A stretch of DNA of 51,257 nt, from the NCBI GenBank assembly GCA_022652815.1, contig JALCRR010000011.1, forward strand, positions 1 through 51,257, written 5' to 3'. Of the stretch, positions 34,268-43,342 are shown piece after piece. Made by a program: the position numbers and the translations under genes. Every line of letters begins with the position of its first letter. Position 1 is the first letter of the stretch. The notes under the pieces are model-generated. The model saw only the letters and a program-made list of their open reading frames with translations, was not told where the DNA came from and searched no databases. The stretch is from Oscillibacter sp. Its GTDB lineage: Bacteria > Bacillota > Clostridia > Oscillospirales > Oscillospiraceae.

Positions 34268-35794
34268 TTACGCGTTCTCCTCTGTGCTGCGGCAAACCTT
34301 GATGCCGGCGATGGCCAGAGCAAAGACGAACCAGAAAATGCTCATCACGCGGGGATAGTTCCACAGGTAGTCGGCAAGCCCGGCAACCAGCGCGCCGCAA
34401 AGGGACGCACAGCATGCCGCGGTGACAGTGCGAGCTGCGCTGTCCGCGCAGTGGCGCACTTGACGCGCCGCGCACTTGATGTTCCAGAGCATGGATGCGC
34501 AGAACCCCAAAAAGCCCAGCAGACCCATCTCAATCCAGACTTCCAGAAAGAAGTTATGAGCATGAACAAAGGGGGCTTCCGCATGGTAGAGGTTGTTGTC
34601 CCCGATAAACCGCTGCACGGCGGCAGTGCCCAGTCCTGCACCGGAGAAGGGTGATTTTTCGATGGTTGCCAACGCCGCTTGATAGAGGGGAATCCGGCTG
34701 GCGGTAGAGGAATCGGAGGTATTGGTGATGGTGAGAATCCGATGCCAGATCGTGCTTGGCAAAAACGGGATGCACACCACGCAGAGAAGCACGAATGCCG
34801 GAATCAGCTTCGGCTTCCACAAAAAGACAAAGACCACAGCGGCCACAAAGATACCGACCCAGCTGGCGCGGGAATAGGTCATACCCAGCGCAGCCACGCC
34901 CACCAAAAAGATGCCGCAGGCAATCAGCCGGGGAATCCAGTGCTTCGCCGTTAAAATCAGCGCCACCACCAGCGGCAGCAGGAGAATCAGCACCTCGGCA
35001 AAGGTGTTGGGGTTATCGAAGAAGGATTCCACACGGCCGGGCATATCGGCATTGAGGGTCACATCCACATAGGACTTGTTGACCTCCACGCCCTGAATGC
35101 GCTGGTATACGCCGTACAGGGACGCAACCGCCACGGCGAATGCCGCGCCGGTAATCAGCCGCTTCAGATCCTGCGCATTGCGCACAGCGCTGACCGTGAC
35201 CAGAACGCACAGCACGCACACCGCGTGGTACATCAAAAATCTGCCAGAGAGTGCCGGGTAGGCGGACAGCGGCACGGAAAGGCACACCGCCCCGAACAGC
35301 ACCACCGGATAAAAGCCAACGGCCTTCATGTCCAGCCGGGCCTTTTCGGCGCGCATACCGCGGACATAGAAAAGCGCCAGCAGCAGGGCAAAGCCCAGAA
35401 GATTGTAGGCGTTGTTCCAGTATGCAAACGGAATGGCCCACAAAAGCATGATAAGCCAGGATTCCGCGATGGCGGTCTCCTCTCCCAGTTCAAACGCAAG
35501 ACCGGCGAAAAAGCTCTCGTCAAAGGGGCGCTTGAGCGCCAAGTACAGCTTGTGGAGCAGCCACGCGGGGAAGTTCACCACCGCCGTCAAAATGCGGCAC
35601 AAAAGGCTCCCCTCCCAGGCGTGAGCAACAACGCCCTCTCGGCAGACAAGATCCAGCAGGATCGACGTATCAACTTTGCGGCTGCACCAACGTCCGATTC
35701 CTGCTAAAATGCGGTGCACCGTGCTCTCGTCATAAATGCTGAGCAGGGTCAGCCAGAGCCGGTAAAGATTGCTCTCCCGGACCAAAGTGTTCAT
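34268..35794 (-). CDS. O-antigen ligase/polymerase family membrane protein
   Basis: A 508-residue multi-pass protein with about 11-12 hydrophobic segments and the Wzy_C/RfaL-type region: SFFDNPNTFAEVLILLLPL, the YSRASWVGIFVA motif and the large periplasmic loop ending in HAHNFFLEVWIEMGLLGF, which is diagnostic of the family. It probably ligates or polymerises a surface glycan. The ATG at 35794 is preferred to TTG 35797, with a gagga site 8 nt upstream. A GT2 glycosyltransferase gene lies 65 nt upstream on the same strand, so the two likely share a promoter and a pathway. Confidence 0.88.
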   Translation of the reverse strand: MNTLVRESNLYRLWLTLLSIYDESTVHRILAGIGRWCSRKVDTSILLDLVCREGVVAHAWEGSLLCRILTAVVNFPAWLLHKLYLALKRPFDESFFAGLAFELGEETAIAESWLIMLLWAIPFAYWNNAYNLLGFALLLALFYVRGMRAEKARLDMKAVGFYPVVLFGAVCLSVPLSAYPALSGRFLMYHAVCVLCVLVTVSAVRNAQDLKRLITGAAFAVAVASLYGVYQRIQGVEVNKSYVDVTLNADMPGRVESFFDNPNTFAEVLILLLPLVVALILTAKHWIPRLIACGIFLVGVAALGMTYSRASWVGIFVAAVVFVFLWKPKLIPAFVLLCVVCIPFLPSTIWHRILTITNTSDSSTASRIPLYQAALATIEKSPFSGAGLGTAAVQRFIGDNNLYHAEAPFVHAHNFFLEVWIEMGLLGFLGFCASMLWNIKCAARQVRHCADSAARTVTAACCASLCGALVAGLADYLWNYPRVMSIFWFVFALAIAGIKVCRSTEENA

Positions 35795-35859
35795 CAAATG
35801 GGTTCCTCGTTTCGTGGGATTTCAAACGCCAAAGAGGCTTAGGCGTTTTATAGCTTTGC

Positions 35860-36876
35860 TCAGATGCCGTTTTTCAAGCGGTACATCTGGGTCAAAATGA
35901 AGAAGTGCTTGCCCTTGACCAGATTGGCAACCATCTGCTTGTTGGAGGACAAGCCCTGGGGTGTCAGCTCGGCAATGGCCTTGGCATACTGGGGCATGGC
36001 GCACAGTTCCTCCACGGTCTTCTGCTTTTTGCGCACAGGCTTGTCGTTGCCGTGGGCATACTCGTTGCCAATGGCGATCAGCAGTCCGGCCCAGTTGGAA
36101 TTTTCACGCCACTGGGGACGGGCATCGTTCAAGCCATATTCCTTGACCAGCGCTTCCTTCCGATCCATAAAGCGGGTGAAAACCTGCAAAAAATCCTTCA
36201 TGTACTTATGGGTCGCGGACGAAGGATTGTGGAAATAGCGGTACAGCGGCTCCTCGGTCACCACCAGCTTTTTTGCATTACAGAAGTATTCCATTAGGAA
36301 GAGCTCGTCCTCCAGATAGGCTCCCTCAAAGGTGATCTTTTTACTCCGGATGATCTCTGCGGAGTAGAGATAACGCCAGATGAAGCCGTTAAAGACGGGC
36401 TGGGTCAGCCGTTCGCCCAGAAGCGGGTAGACAATGCCCTCCCGAATGCCCTCCTCATCGTAGACACCCGCAGGCATGACGGTCTCGGGCTGCTTGGAGC
36501 TGTCCGCCCAGAGATTTAGGTGGGCGCAGGCAACGCTGTCCGCCCCGGACTGCTCCCGTGCGGACCACAGCGTTTCCAAGCAGCGGAACTCGTAGCGGTC
36601 GTCCACATCCAAAAAGGCGAAATAGTCGCCCTTGGCCTCGGCAAGTCCCAGATTCCGAGCCTTGCTGACGCCGCCGTTTTTCTTCATATGAAAGGCGCGA
36701 ATGCGATCATCTGCCGCAGCAAGCTCATCGCAGATTGTGCCGGAGTTGTCCTTGCTTCCATCGTCGATCAAAAGCAGCTCCCAGTCCTCAAAGGTCTGTT
36801 TCTGAACGCTTTCCACACATTTTCTCAGGTACTTCTCGGCCTCGTAGACTGGTACAATCACAGAAATGTCGGGCAT
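35860..36876 (-). CDS. Family 2 glycosyltransferase
   Basis: A 338-residue GT-A fold glycosyltransferase: SVIVPVYEAEKYLRKCVESV (core VIVPVYEAE) at the N-terminus, LLIDDGSKDNS, and the metal-binding DxD segment FLDVDDRYEF. It transfers a nucleotide-activated sugar onto a surface polysaccharide or glycolipid; the sugar cannot be inferred. The ATG at 36876 has aaggag 7 nt upstream. It is the first gene of a unit with the O-antigen ligase-like gene. Confidence 0.93.
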   Translation of the reverse strand: MPDISVIVPVYEAEKYLRKCVESVQKQTFEDWELLLIDDGSKDNSGTICDELAAADDRIRAFHMKKNGGVSKARNLGLAEAKGDYFAFLDVDDRYEFRCLETLWSAREQSGADSVACAHLNLWADSSKQPETVMPAGVYDEEGIREGIVYPLLGERLTQPVFNGFIWRYLYSAEIIRSKKITFEGAYLEDELFLMEYFCNAKKLVVTEEPLYRYFHNPSSATHKYMKDFLQVFTRFMDRKEALVKEYGLNDARPQWRENSNWAGLLIAIGNEYAHGNDKPVRKKQKTVEELCAMPQYAKAIAELTPQGLSSNKQMVANLVKGKHFFILTQMYRLKNGI

Positions 36877-36914
36877 CGTATCACTCCTTTGTGAATTCAA
36901 AACAATCTTTGCAC

Positions 36915-36943
36915 ATTGTACTCCATTTGCCCCGTAAGGTCAA
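36915..36943 (-). promoter_or_regulatory. Promoter of the glycosyltransferase unit
   Basis: On the minus strand TTGACC (36938-36943) and TACAAT (36915-36920) are spaced by 17 nt, 39 nt before the start codon. Confidence 0.8.
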
Positions 36944-36968
36944 CTGCCGGCCGGTGGAATCCCGTCGA

Positions 36969-37008
36969 AAAAGGGCAGGCGGGGATTAAGATCCCCGCCT
37001 GCCCTTTT
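36969..37008 (-). terminator. Intrinsic terminator after metK
   Basis: A perfect 18-bp stem (36969-36986 with 36991-37008) with loop TAAG, followed on the minus strand by T. Confidence 0.9.
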
Positions 37009-37046
37009 GTAATTGACTGGTGTTTTTTGAAGTTGGGTGCCGAAAA

Positions 37047-38228
37047 TTATTTGACAGCTGCCTTCAGTGCTTCCACGCGGTCGGTATTTTCCCACTTCAC
37101 GCCCAGGTCAACGCGACCCATGTGGCCGTATGCTGCCAGCTTGCGATAGATGGGCTTGCGCAGATCCAGATCCCGGATGATGGCGGTGGGACGCAGGTCA
37201 AAGACCTTGCGGACAGCCGCTTCCAGTACGCCGTCGTCCACGATGCCGGTGCCGAAGGTCTCCACCAGAATGGAGACGGGCTGGGCAACACCGATGGCGT
37301 AAGCCAGCTCTACCTGGCAGCGCTTTGCGAGGCCGGCTGCCACGATGTTCTTAGCAACATAGCGAGCTGCGTAGGCAGCGGAGCGGTCCACCTTGGTGGG
37401 ATCCTTGCCGGAGAAGCAGCCACCGCCGTGAGGAGCGCTGCCGCCGTAAGTATCAACGATGATCTTGCGACCGGTCAGACCCACGTCTGCTGCGGGACCG
37501 CCCTTGACGAAGCGGCCGGTGGGGTTGACATAATATTTAGTGTTCTCGTCCAGCATGTTGGCGGGGATAATCTTCTTAATGACCTCGGCGATCATGTCCT
37601 TGCGGATGGTCTCCAGAGAGACGTCTGCATCGTGCTGGGTGGAGATAACCACGGTGTCCACGCGGACGGGCTTGTTGTTCTCGTCATACTCCACGGTGAC
37701 CTGGCTCTTGCCGTCGGGACGGAGATACTTCAGCTGGCCGGACTTGCGAACCTCGGTCAGGCGCAGGCACAGCTTCTGAGCCAAAGACAGGGGCAGGGGC
37801 ATCAGCTCCGGCGTCTCGTCGCAGGCATAGCCGAACATCATGCCCTGGTCGCCGGCGCCGTTGGACAGCTCGGAATCATTGCTCTCCTTGCTCTCCAGAG
37901 ACTTGTCAACGCCCATGGCGATATCGCCGGACTGCTCGTCGATGGAGGTGATGACCGCGCAGGAATCGCCGTCAAAGCCGCTGGCGGCATCATAGCCGAT
38001 GTCCTTGATGACCTGGCGGGCAAGCTTGGGAATGTCCACATAGCACTTGGTGGTGATTTCGCCCATGACATGAATCATGCCGGTGCAGGCAGTGGTCTCG
38101 CAGGCCACGCGGCCCTCGGGGTCCTCAGCCATGATGGCGTCCAGAACCGCGTCGGAGATCTGGTCGCAGATTTTGTCGGGATGTCCCTCAGTCACGGATT
38201 CAGAGGTAAACAGATAGTGTCTTGCCAT
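37047..38228 (-). CDS. metK: S-adenosylmethionine synthetase
   Basis: MetK makes SAM from methionine and ATP. The 393-residue product shows [21 protein letters not shown] (core GHPDKICDQ), [10 protein letters not shown], and the P-loop-like [19 protein letters not shown] (core GGCFSGKD). All are canonical. The ATG at 38228 has aaaggag upstream. A SAM-I riboswitch and terminator precede it, so it is repressed when SAM is abundant. SAM feeds the mtnN/luxS recycling genes and the radical enzyme MoaA elsewhere in the window. Confidence 0.98.
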   Translation of the reverse strand: MARHYLFTSESVTEGHPDKICDQISDAVLDAIMAEDPEGRVACETTACTGMIHVMGEITTKCYVDIPKLARQVIKDIGYDAASGFDGDSCAVITSIDEQSGDIAMGVDKSLESKESNDSELSNGAGDQGMMFGYACDETPELMPLPLSLAQKLCLRLTEVRKSGQLKYLRPDGKSQVTVEYDENNKPVRVDTVVISTQHDADVSLETIRKDMIAEVIKKIIPANMLDENTKYYVNPTGRFVKGGPAADVGLTGRKIIVDTYGGSAPHGGGCFSGKDPTKVDRSAAYAARYVAKNIVAAGLAKRCQVELAYAIGVAQPVSILVETFGTGIVDDGVLEAAVRKVFDLRPTAIIRDLDLRKPIYRKLAAYGHMGRVDLGVKWENTDRVEALKAAVK

Positions 38229-38274
38229 AGATATCTACTCCTTTTGTTTTTCCCTTTTCAGAGCCGGAAGTCGC

Positions 38275-38308
38275 AAAAAATGCACGCCTCGTCAACAGCG
38301 AAGCGCGC
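38275..38308 (-). terminator. SAM riboswitch terminator
   Basis: A 10-bp stem (GCGCGCUUCG with CGAGGCGUGC, 7-nt loop) followed by AUUUUUU, between the aptamer and metK. Confidence 0.85.
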
Positions 38309-38328
38309 AAAAAAAGCTCTTTTTGCTC

Positions 38329-38417
38329 CTCATCTGTCGGTTTCCGTCGGAATTGGCACCTTACAATGCAGGTTGCCGTGGTTTCATAGGGCCGTTCCCT
38401 CCGCCACTCTTGATAAG
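38329..38417 (-). promoter_or_regulatory. SAM-I riboswitch (S-box) aptamer
   Basis: The minus-strand RNA matches the S-box core closely: CUUAUCAAGAGUGGCGGAGG (20 nt from 38417), GGCCCUAUGAA, CGGCAACC, AAGGUGCCAAUUCC and GAUGAG closing P1 (38329-38334). It controls metK. Confidence 0.97.
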
Positions 38418-38435
38418 GGATTAAATTGTATCTTT

Positions 38436-38464
38436 ATCTTACCTGTCAGGGCGAAAATTGTCAA
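38436..38464 (-). promoter_or_regulatory. Promoter of the S-box/metK transcript
   Basis: TTGACA (38459-38464) and TAAGAT (38436-38441) on the minus strand with 17-nt spacing, just before the aptamer. Confidence 0.8.
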
Positions 38465-38538
38465 TATACACTTTTTGGCTTGTGTCTAATCGAATTTTCA
38501 TCCGTTTCTGGATGGTTTTTACAATTTATAATTTGGAC

Positions 38539-38567
38539 ATGACTTTTTGCGTCCAAGCGGTTATAAT
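38539..38567 (+). promoter_or_regulatory. Candidate promoter of the rhomboid-like gene with flanking inverted repeat
   Basis: ATGACT (38539-38544) and TATAAT (38562-38567) are spaced by 17 nt. The -35 lies inside an inverted repeat TTGGAC-N12-GTCCAA (38533-38556) that could be an operator. Confidence 0.5.
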
Positions 38568-38603
38568 GCCATCATCGAACATTATTTTCAGGAGGGTTCC
38601 ACT

Positions 38604-39491
38604 TTGAAGAAGTTAAGCGACGCCGTGGATCGGTTCTGTTATTCCCATCCGCGGTTCGGCATCCCCAATCTCATGCGCTACATCGTCATCGGCAACGTCC
38701 TTGTCTATTTACTGAGCGTCTTTTCCAGTGCCGGCGCCGTCTCGTTTCTGGCTTTCAACTGGGATCTGGTGCTTCACGGGGAGATCTGGCGGCTTGTGAC
38801 GTTCCCCTTCATCTCCGGCTATTCCAGTCTCGGTGACATCCTCTTTCTGGCGCTGTTTTTGTATTTTTACTACTGGATGGGTAGCGTGCTGGAACGGGAG
38901 TGGGGCTCAGCCAAGTTCACGCTGTACTATCTCTCCGGTCTGGTGCTGACACTCCTAACGGCCATCATCGTGTCCATCGCCACCGGCCACTCCATCTATC
39001 TGTATGGCACGGATTACGTGAACCTCTCCATGTTCTTCGCCTTTGCCATGCTCTACCCCGACGCGCAGGTGCTGCTGTTTTTCATCATTCCGGTGAAAAT
39101 CAAGTGGATGGCATGGTTTGATGCGGCGTTCTTTGCTCTGTCCTCTGTGCAGTCCCTAATTGGCGGCGATATTCTGGGTGCGCTGCTGCCCGTCATTGCC
39201 ATTGCAAACTTCTTCGTCTTTTTCTGGTCGGATATTTCCGAGCGGCTGGGTCGGCAGAAAAACTACGTCCGCCATCAGAATTCTCACCAGACCATTCAGT
39301 TCAAGTCCGCCGTGAAGCAGGAGGCTAAGAAGGCCCGAGAGCAGGGCTATCGCCACAAGTGCTGCGTCTGCGGACGGACGGACACTGAATTCCCCGATCT
39401 TCAGTTCCGGTACTGCTCCAAATGCGCCGGGTATCACTGCTTCTGCGAGGATCATATCTATAACCACGTTCATTTTACGGACGAAAAATAA
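38604..39491 (+). CDS. Rhomboid-like membrane protein with C-terminal zinc ribbon
   Basis: A 295-residue protein with about six hydrophobic segments and a rhomboid-like outline (EIWRLVTFPFIS in the first loop, the YYWMGSVLEREWGSAKF region after it). The catalytic GxSG serine is missing where GTDYVNLSMFF occurs, so it is probably a proteolytically inactive relative. The soluble C-terminus has CCVCGRTDTEF and a second Cys/His set (YCSKCAGYHCFCEDHIYNH), consistent with one or two zinc sites. The TTG at 38604 was chosen for ggaggg 7 nt upstream. A terminator follows. The role is unknown. Confidence 0.78.
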   Translation: MKKLSDAVDRFCYSHPRFGIPNLMRYIVIGNVLVYLLSVFSSAGAVSFLAFNWDLVLHGEIWRLVTFPFISGYSSLGDILFLALFLYFYYWMGSVLEREWGSAKFTLYYLSGLVLTLLTAIIVSIATGHSIYLYGTDYVNLSMFFAFAMLYPDAQVLLFFIIPVKIKWMAWFDAAFFALSSVQSLIGGDILGALLPVIAIANFFVFFWSDISERLGRQKNYVRHQNSHQTIQFKSAVKQEAKKAREQGYRHKCCVCGRTDTEFPDLQFRYCSKCAGYHCFCEDHIYNHVHFTDEK

Positions 39492-39507
39492 GACCGAAAA
39501 TAATCGC

Positions 39508-39546
39508 AAAAACCCTCGGCGAGCATGATGCTCTGCCGGGGGTTTT
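39508..39546. terminator. Bidirectional terminator
   Basis: A long imperfect stem (AAAACCC/GGGTTTT base, GAGCA/TGCTC top) lies between convergent genes at 39491 and 39558. Confidence 0.75.
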
Positions 39547-39557
39547 ATCTGTATACG

Positions 39558-40565
39558 TCATTTTTCCCACTTGGGTGGCGCCATGCGGTACACGTTCTGC
39601 GCGCCAATCAAGTTGCCAAACTGGAAGCGGGTGCTGGCGGACTCAAAGAGGACATACAGCCAGCCGTTTTCAAACACCGTCTCCTCGGAATAGGGCGGCA
39701 TGGGAATCACGTCTGTGCAGGTGCTTCGATCCAGATAATAAAGCGGCACCGCGGCGGAACCGGTCCAGAAAATGCCCTGGGATTCCTGCACCGCCTGCCA
39801 GTCGTAAAGCAGCAGGCGAGAGCTGGCCTTATAGCAGGAGGCAGACAGCACCACTCGCCCGTCGTCGGTGAAGGTCATGCCTTGAATGCGCTCGGTGGTG
39901 GACCAGGCGGCATCCGGCGTGGGATTCACGCCGAAGGGCAGATCGCCATCCAGCGGGTAAGAGAGCGTCACGGCGGTGTTTTTGTCCCCCGCCGGGGTGG
40001 TGATGTGATGGCTGAAGGGCGTTTTGAACCGGCCGAACTCATACTCGCCCACAAACAGCCGTCCCTCCGCCAGGTAGCAGTAGGATGCCGCATTCTCGGT
40101 TTGCAAAATGCCGAGAATCGTGGCCTGGGTGGACGTAGGATCGAACAGCTCTGCGGAGGAAAGCACATAGCACTTACCGCCGCTGCCCGCCAGATAGGTA
40201 AACGGGCCGTTGGTGCAGATGCCGCCGGAATGGCTGGCCAGCGTGGTTCCCTTTTTATCCACCACCCGGATCGCCCGGGAGGAACCGTCCGCGCCGATAT
40301 AGTAAAGACGGGCGGAGCCGCTGCCGACGATATAGCCGCTTAGCAGGAAGTCACGATTTCCGCAGGCCTCGATGCCCTGGGGCACGAAGCTTTCAGCAAG
40401 GCCGGGGATGCGGAATGCCGGCTGGGCAGACTCATAAAAATCGCGGTAATGCACCCGGAACCAGATCATCACCAGCGCCAGTGGAATCAAAATGGCGGCC
40501 AGAAGGATATGAAAACGTTTGTGCTGCAGCCGCTTTTTCTCCGCTGCGCCCATGGGTTTCTCCAC
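39558..40565 (-). CDS. Membrane-anchored extracytoplasmic protein, possibly a beta-propeller
   Basis: A 335-residue protein with a short basic cytosolic N-terminus, one membrane segment (about residues 20-37, ILLAAILIPLALVMIWF), and an extracytoplasmic domain. That domain has recurring short strands such as DFLLSGYIVG, TYLAGSGGKCYVLS, RLFVGEYEF and WLYVLFESAS, suggesting a beta-propeller. The FVPQGIEA segment is seen in similar uncharacterised proteins. The GTG at 40565 has gggggag 5 nt upstream; ATG 40553 is the alternative. Function unknown. Confidence 0.65.
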   Translation of the reverse strand: MEKPMGAAEKKRLQHKRFHILLAAILIPLALVMIWFRVHYRDFYESAQPAFRIPGLAESFVPQGIEACGNRDFLLSGYIVGSGSARLYYIGADGSSRAIRVVDKKGTTLASHSGGICTNGPFTYLAGSGGKCYVLSSAELFDPTSTQATILGILQTENAASYCYLAEGRLFVGEYEFGRFKTPFSHHITTPAGDKNTAVTLSYPLDGDLPFGVNPTPDAAWSTTERIQGMTFTDDGRVVLSASCYKASSRLLLYDWQAVQESQGIFWTGSAAVPLYYLDRSTCTDVIPMPPYSEETVFENGWLYVLFESASTRFQFGNLIGAQNVYRMAPPKWEK

Positions 40566-40593
40566 GCGTCTCCCCCCTTCCCGCACAAAATGG

Positions 40594-40627
40594 AAAAAGA
40601 GCGCCCGGCCTTCTCGGCCGGGCGCTC
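40594..40627 (-). terminator. Intrinsic terminator after the M13 peptidase gene
   Basis: A 12-bp GC stem (40599-40610 with 40616-40627) followed on the minus strand by five T. Confidence 0.88.
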
Positions 40628-40697
40628 CCCGGTTTTGCAGATTTTGACCTAACGCTATTTTACCACAGCACGGTCATTTGGCAAACTCTTTTTCGTT

Positions 40698-43049
40698 TTA
40701 CCAGATGGTCACGCGGTTTTCCGGCGCAATCCACATGCCGTCGCCCTCTTGGATGCCAAAGGCGTCATAGAAGGGCTGGAACTGGCGAAGCACCAGACTG
40801 CCGCGCAACTTGTCGGGTGCATGGACATCTACCTGCGCCCAGTAAATCTTGGTGTCGCGGGAATAGCTGGAGCACCAGATTTCCGCCGCGGCGGTATAAA
40901 GCGCCTTGTAATCGGGATTGGTGCGTCTGCTCTCCAGCTCGGTGATGCAGGCCATGGACCCCAGATCCGCGATGTTTTCCGACAGGGTCAGCGCACCGTT
41001 GCAGGTAATGCCGGGGGCTGCCTCCTGACCGTCGTACAGATCCACAACCTGCTGGCACAGCGTGCCGAAAGCAGCGTAGTCCTCGGCGGTCCACCAGTCT
41101 GTGGCATTGCCGTTTTCATCGTACTTGGCGCCGTTGTTGTCAAAGGCGTGGGTAATTTCGTGGGCAATCACATATCCAATGGAGCCCAGATTCTTCTCAT
41201 AGGAGGCGTTCACATCATAGAACGGAGCCTGCAGAATGCCTGCGGGGAATTCGATGGAATTGACCACAGGATTGTAGCAGGCGTTGACAGTGTAAACGGA
41301 CATGGACCATGCCGTCTTATCCACGCTGTTTTTCTGCTCGGCAACTGCTTTTTGATGATACGCCTTATTCATGGCAACCACGTTGGAAAGGAAGCTGCCG
41401 CCCTCAGATGCGGAAAGAATCTTCGTATCCTTCAGGTCGTCGTCCCACTGGTCGGGATAGCCCATGTGCAGCTTCATAGTGTCCAGCTTGCGGATGGCCT
41501 TGGCCTTGGTGGTGCTGCTCATCCAGGTCAAAGAATTGATACGCTCTTTATAGACCGCAATGATGTCCTTGACCATAGACTCCACATCTGCCTTGGCCTT
41601 GGAAGAGAAATACTTGGAAACATAGGCCTCGCCCAGATAGTCCTCCATCAGTGCCTGGACATACTGTGCCGCCAGATCCTCGTCGGAAATCTTGCTGTCC
41701 ATGCCAAGATAGGCAGAGCTGAAATCGTTGCCGGCCTCCGTGAACTCCTCGTTCAGGAAATCGCCGTAGCCGGACGCCATCGCCAGACGGCAATAGGCCT
41801 TCAGGGTATCCAGATGCGCACCATCAAAAAGGGCCGCGGCGGCCTTCAGCTTGCCCACATCCGAAACCATGATGCGGTCCGTCTGGGTATAGCCGCTCTT
41901 CTCAAAAACCGCAGTCAGATCCACATTGGGGAACATGGCCTGCAGCTGTGCCAGCGTATAGATGTTGTAGGTCTTATCCACATCCCCAAGCTCCTGATTG
42001 GTCAGGGAGGCTTTTGCCAGTGCGCTGTCCGCGTTCCAGATCAGCTGGGCATCCTTGGCGGCATCGGCATCGGACTTGCCGAGGAGCTTTCCAAGTGTTG
42101 TGAGGTAAGCGATATAGGCGCTTTTCTGGGAGGCAGATGCCGAGTCGTAGCCGCTCTGTCCCAGTGCGGGAGAAATTGCGGAGAAGGTCAGCATGTGGGA
42201 ATTGCTGTCCTTGTCATCCACGGTTAGGCCAAAGCCCATCAGCAGATTGGCACCCAGATTTTCATAGACATCATTCTGCACGTTGATGAGATCGCTGACA
42301 GAGGAGGCGGCGTCAATGGCCGTCAGATACGGCTGAATGGGGGTAATGCCCGCCTTGTTCCGTGCGTCTTTATTGAGAATGTTGTGATAGAAATTGGAAA
42401 GCTTCTGCTCACCTGCCGTCTTGGGGTTTGAGGCCGCTTCCTTGATCAGCGCCGCAACATTCTGGTCCACTGAAACACCCAGATCGTTGAAGGAGCCTGC
42501 GCCCATATATCCCGGCTGAATCACGCTGGAATCCAGTGCGGTTTTATTGACGGTGGCGTAGAAGTCGTCCTTCAAGTTGGTTCCCTCCAGCGCATAGGTG
42601 CGGGTGATGAACAGCTCCATCTGGTGCTCGGTCACATAGGCGTTGGGGGAAAACGTGGTGGCGGTAGTGCCTGCCACAATGCCGCTTTGGAACACGTTCG
42701 CAAGTTCCGTCTTTGACCAAGCAGGCACATCGGTAAAGTTGGTGGCACCGTAGCCGCTGCGGGCGTTGTCACCTTGCGGCGTGGGCAGTGTGCCAAAGGC
42801 GCGCTGCAGCATCACCAGTGCCTGTGCGCGGGTGACGTTGCGCTCTTCATGGGTTTGTCCGTCGGCATAGCCCTTGAGAATGTCGCTACGCTTTACATCG
42901 GGGTTGTAGTCATCGGCTGCGGCCAGCAGCAGATCGGCAACCTCTCCCCGGGTGACATAGTCCGGCGTTACGGCCAGTGCCGCCGGTACGCAGGCCGACA
43001 CCATGACAATGGTCAAAATGGCTGCAAGTGTCCGCTTCATCTTCTTCAT
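40698..43049 (-). CDS. Secreted M13 (neprilysin-like) metallopeptidase with SLH repeats
   Basis: A 783-residue exported zinc peptidase. After a signal peptide (KRTLAAILTIVMVSACVPAALA, cleaved near residue 27) come two SLH-type repeats (about 30-90 and 105-160; GYADGQ, FTDVPAWSKTEL), which anchor proteins to the cell wall. The M13 domain follows with the zinc site HEITH (His630, Glu631, His634), Glu691 in ENIADLG as third ligand, and the family's NSIEFPAGILQAPF segment and C-terminal VTIW. It probably digests oligopeptides at the cell surface. The ATG at 43049 is used; TTG 43052 has slightly better ribosome-site spacing. The promoter has an operator-like palindrome. Confidence 0.93.
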   Translation of the reverse strand: MKKMKRTLAAILTIVMVSACVPAALAVTPDYVTRGEVADLLLAAADDYNPDVKRSDILKGYADGQTHEERNVTRAQALVMLQRAFGTLPTPQGDNARSGYGATNFTDVPAWSKTELANVFQSGIVAGTTATTFSPNAYVTEHQMELFITRTYALEGTNLKDDFYATVNKTALDSSVIQPGYMGAGSFNDLGVSVDQNVAALIKEAASNPKTAGEQKLSNFYHNILNKDARNKAGITPIQPYLTAIDAASSVSDLINVQNDVYENLGANLLMGFGLTVDDKDSNSHMLTFSAISPALGQSGYDSASASQKSAYIAYLTTLGKLLGKSDADAAKDAQLIWNADSALAKASLTNQELGDVDKTYNIYTLAQLQAMFPNVDLTAVFEKSGYTQTDRIMVSDVGKLKAAAALFDGAHLDTLKAYCRLAMASGYGDFLNEEFTEAGNDFSSAYLGMDSKISDEDLAAQYVQALMEDYLGEAYVSKYFSSKAKADVESMVKDIIAVYKERINSLTWMSSTTKAKAIRKLDTMKLHMGYPDQWDDDLKDTKILSASEGGSFLSNVVAMNKAYHQKAVAEQKNSVDKTAWSMSVYTVNACYNPVVNSIEFPAGILQAPFYDVNASYEKNLGSIGYVIAHEITHAFDNNGAKYDENGNATDWWTAEDYAAFGTLCQQVVDLYDGQEAAPGITCNGALTLSENIADLGSMACITELESRRTNPDYKALYTAAAEIWCSSYSRDTKIYWAQVDVHAPDKLRGSLVLRQFQPFYDAFGIQEGDGMWIAPENRVTIW

Positions 43050-43102
43050 CAAAATAGATTCTCTCCTTTTCGGCGGGTGCTCTTAGGAGCGCTCGTTTTT
43101 AA

Positions 43103-43122
43103 TGTACTAATATAGTAATACA
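43103..43122. promoter_or_regulatory. Operator-like palindrome at the M13 peptidase promoter
   Basis: The palindrome TGTACTA-N6-TAATACA overlaps the -10 box. Its TGTAYTA/TARTACA half-sites resemble operators of YtrA-type GntR repressors. No such regulator gene is in the window. Confidence 0.5.
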
Positions 43123-43140
43123 GTGGTACAAACTTGTCAA
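43112..43140 (-). promoter_or_regulatory. Promoter of the M13 peptidase gene
   Basis: On the minus strand TTGACA (43135-43140) and TACTAT (43112-43117) with 17-nt spacing. Confidence 0.8.
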
Positions 43141-43342
43141 TCTCTTTTTTTATATGATACGCTGCCGGCACAGGCAAATTTGCCCAATCTTTTTCTGCCT
43201 TTCTATGCAAATTCACAAATACTGCCGCAAAAACTGTCGCTTTTTTGGTATCCTCTCTTTTCTTCCGGAGGAAATGCAGTATAATGAAAACAATAGACTT
43301 CAATACCTCGCCGAAACTGCGGCGGCGGATGGGAGGCACCCT

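Noticed and set aside
37020..38489. Plus-strand open frame of 489 codons antisense to metK
   Set aside because: It lies opposite a well-conserved metK and its riboswitch, and its sequence shows no recognisable domain; it is a shadow of biased codon use.
40749..42227. Plus-strand open frame of 492 codons antisense to the M13 peptidase
   Set aside because: The opposite strand has intact catalytic motifs, while this frame has only low-complexity His/Gly/Leu-rich sequence.
40698..43049. Plain intracellular oligopeptidase
   Set aside because: A signal peptide and two SLH-like repeats point to a cell-wall location.
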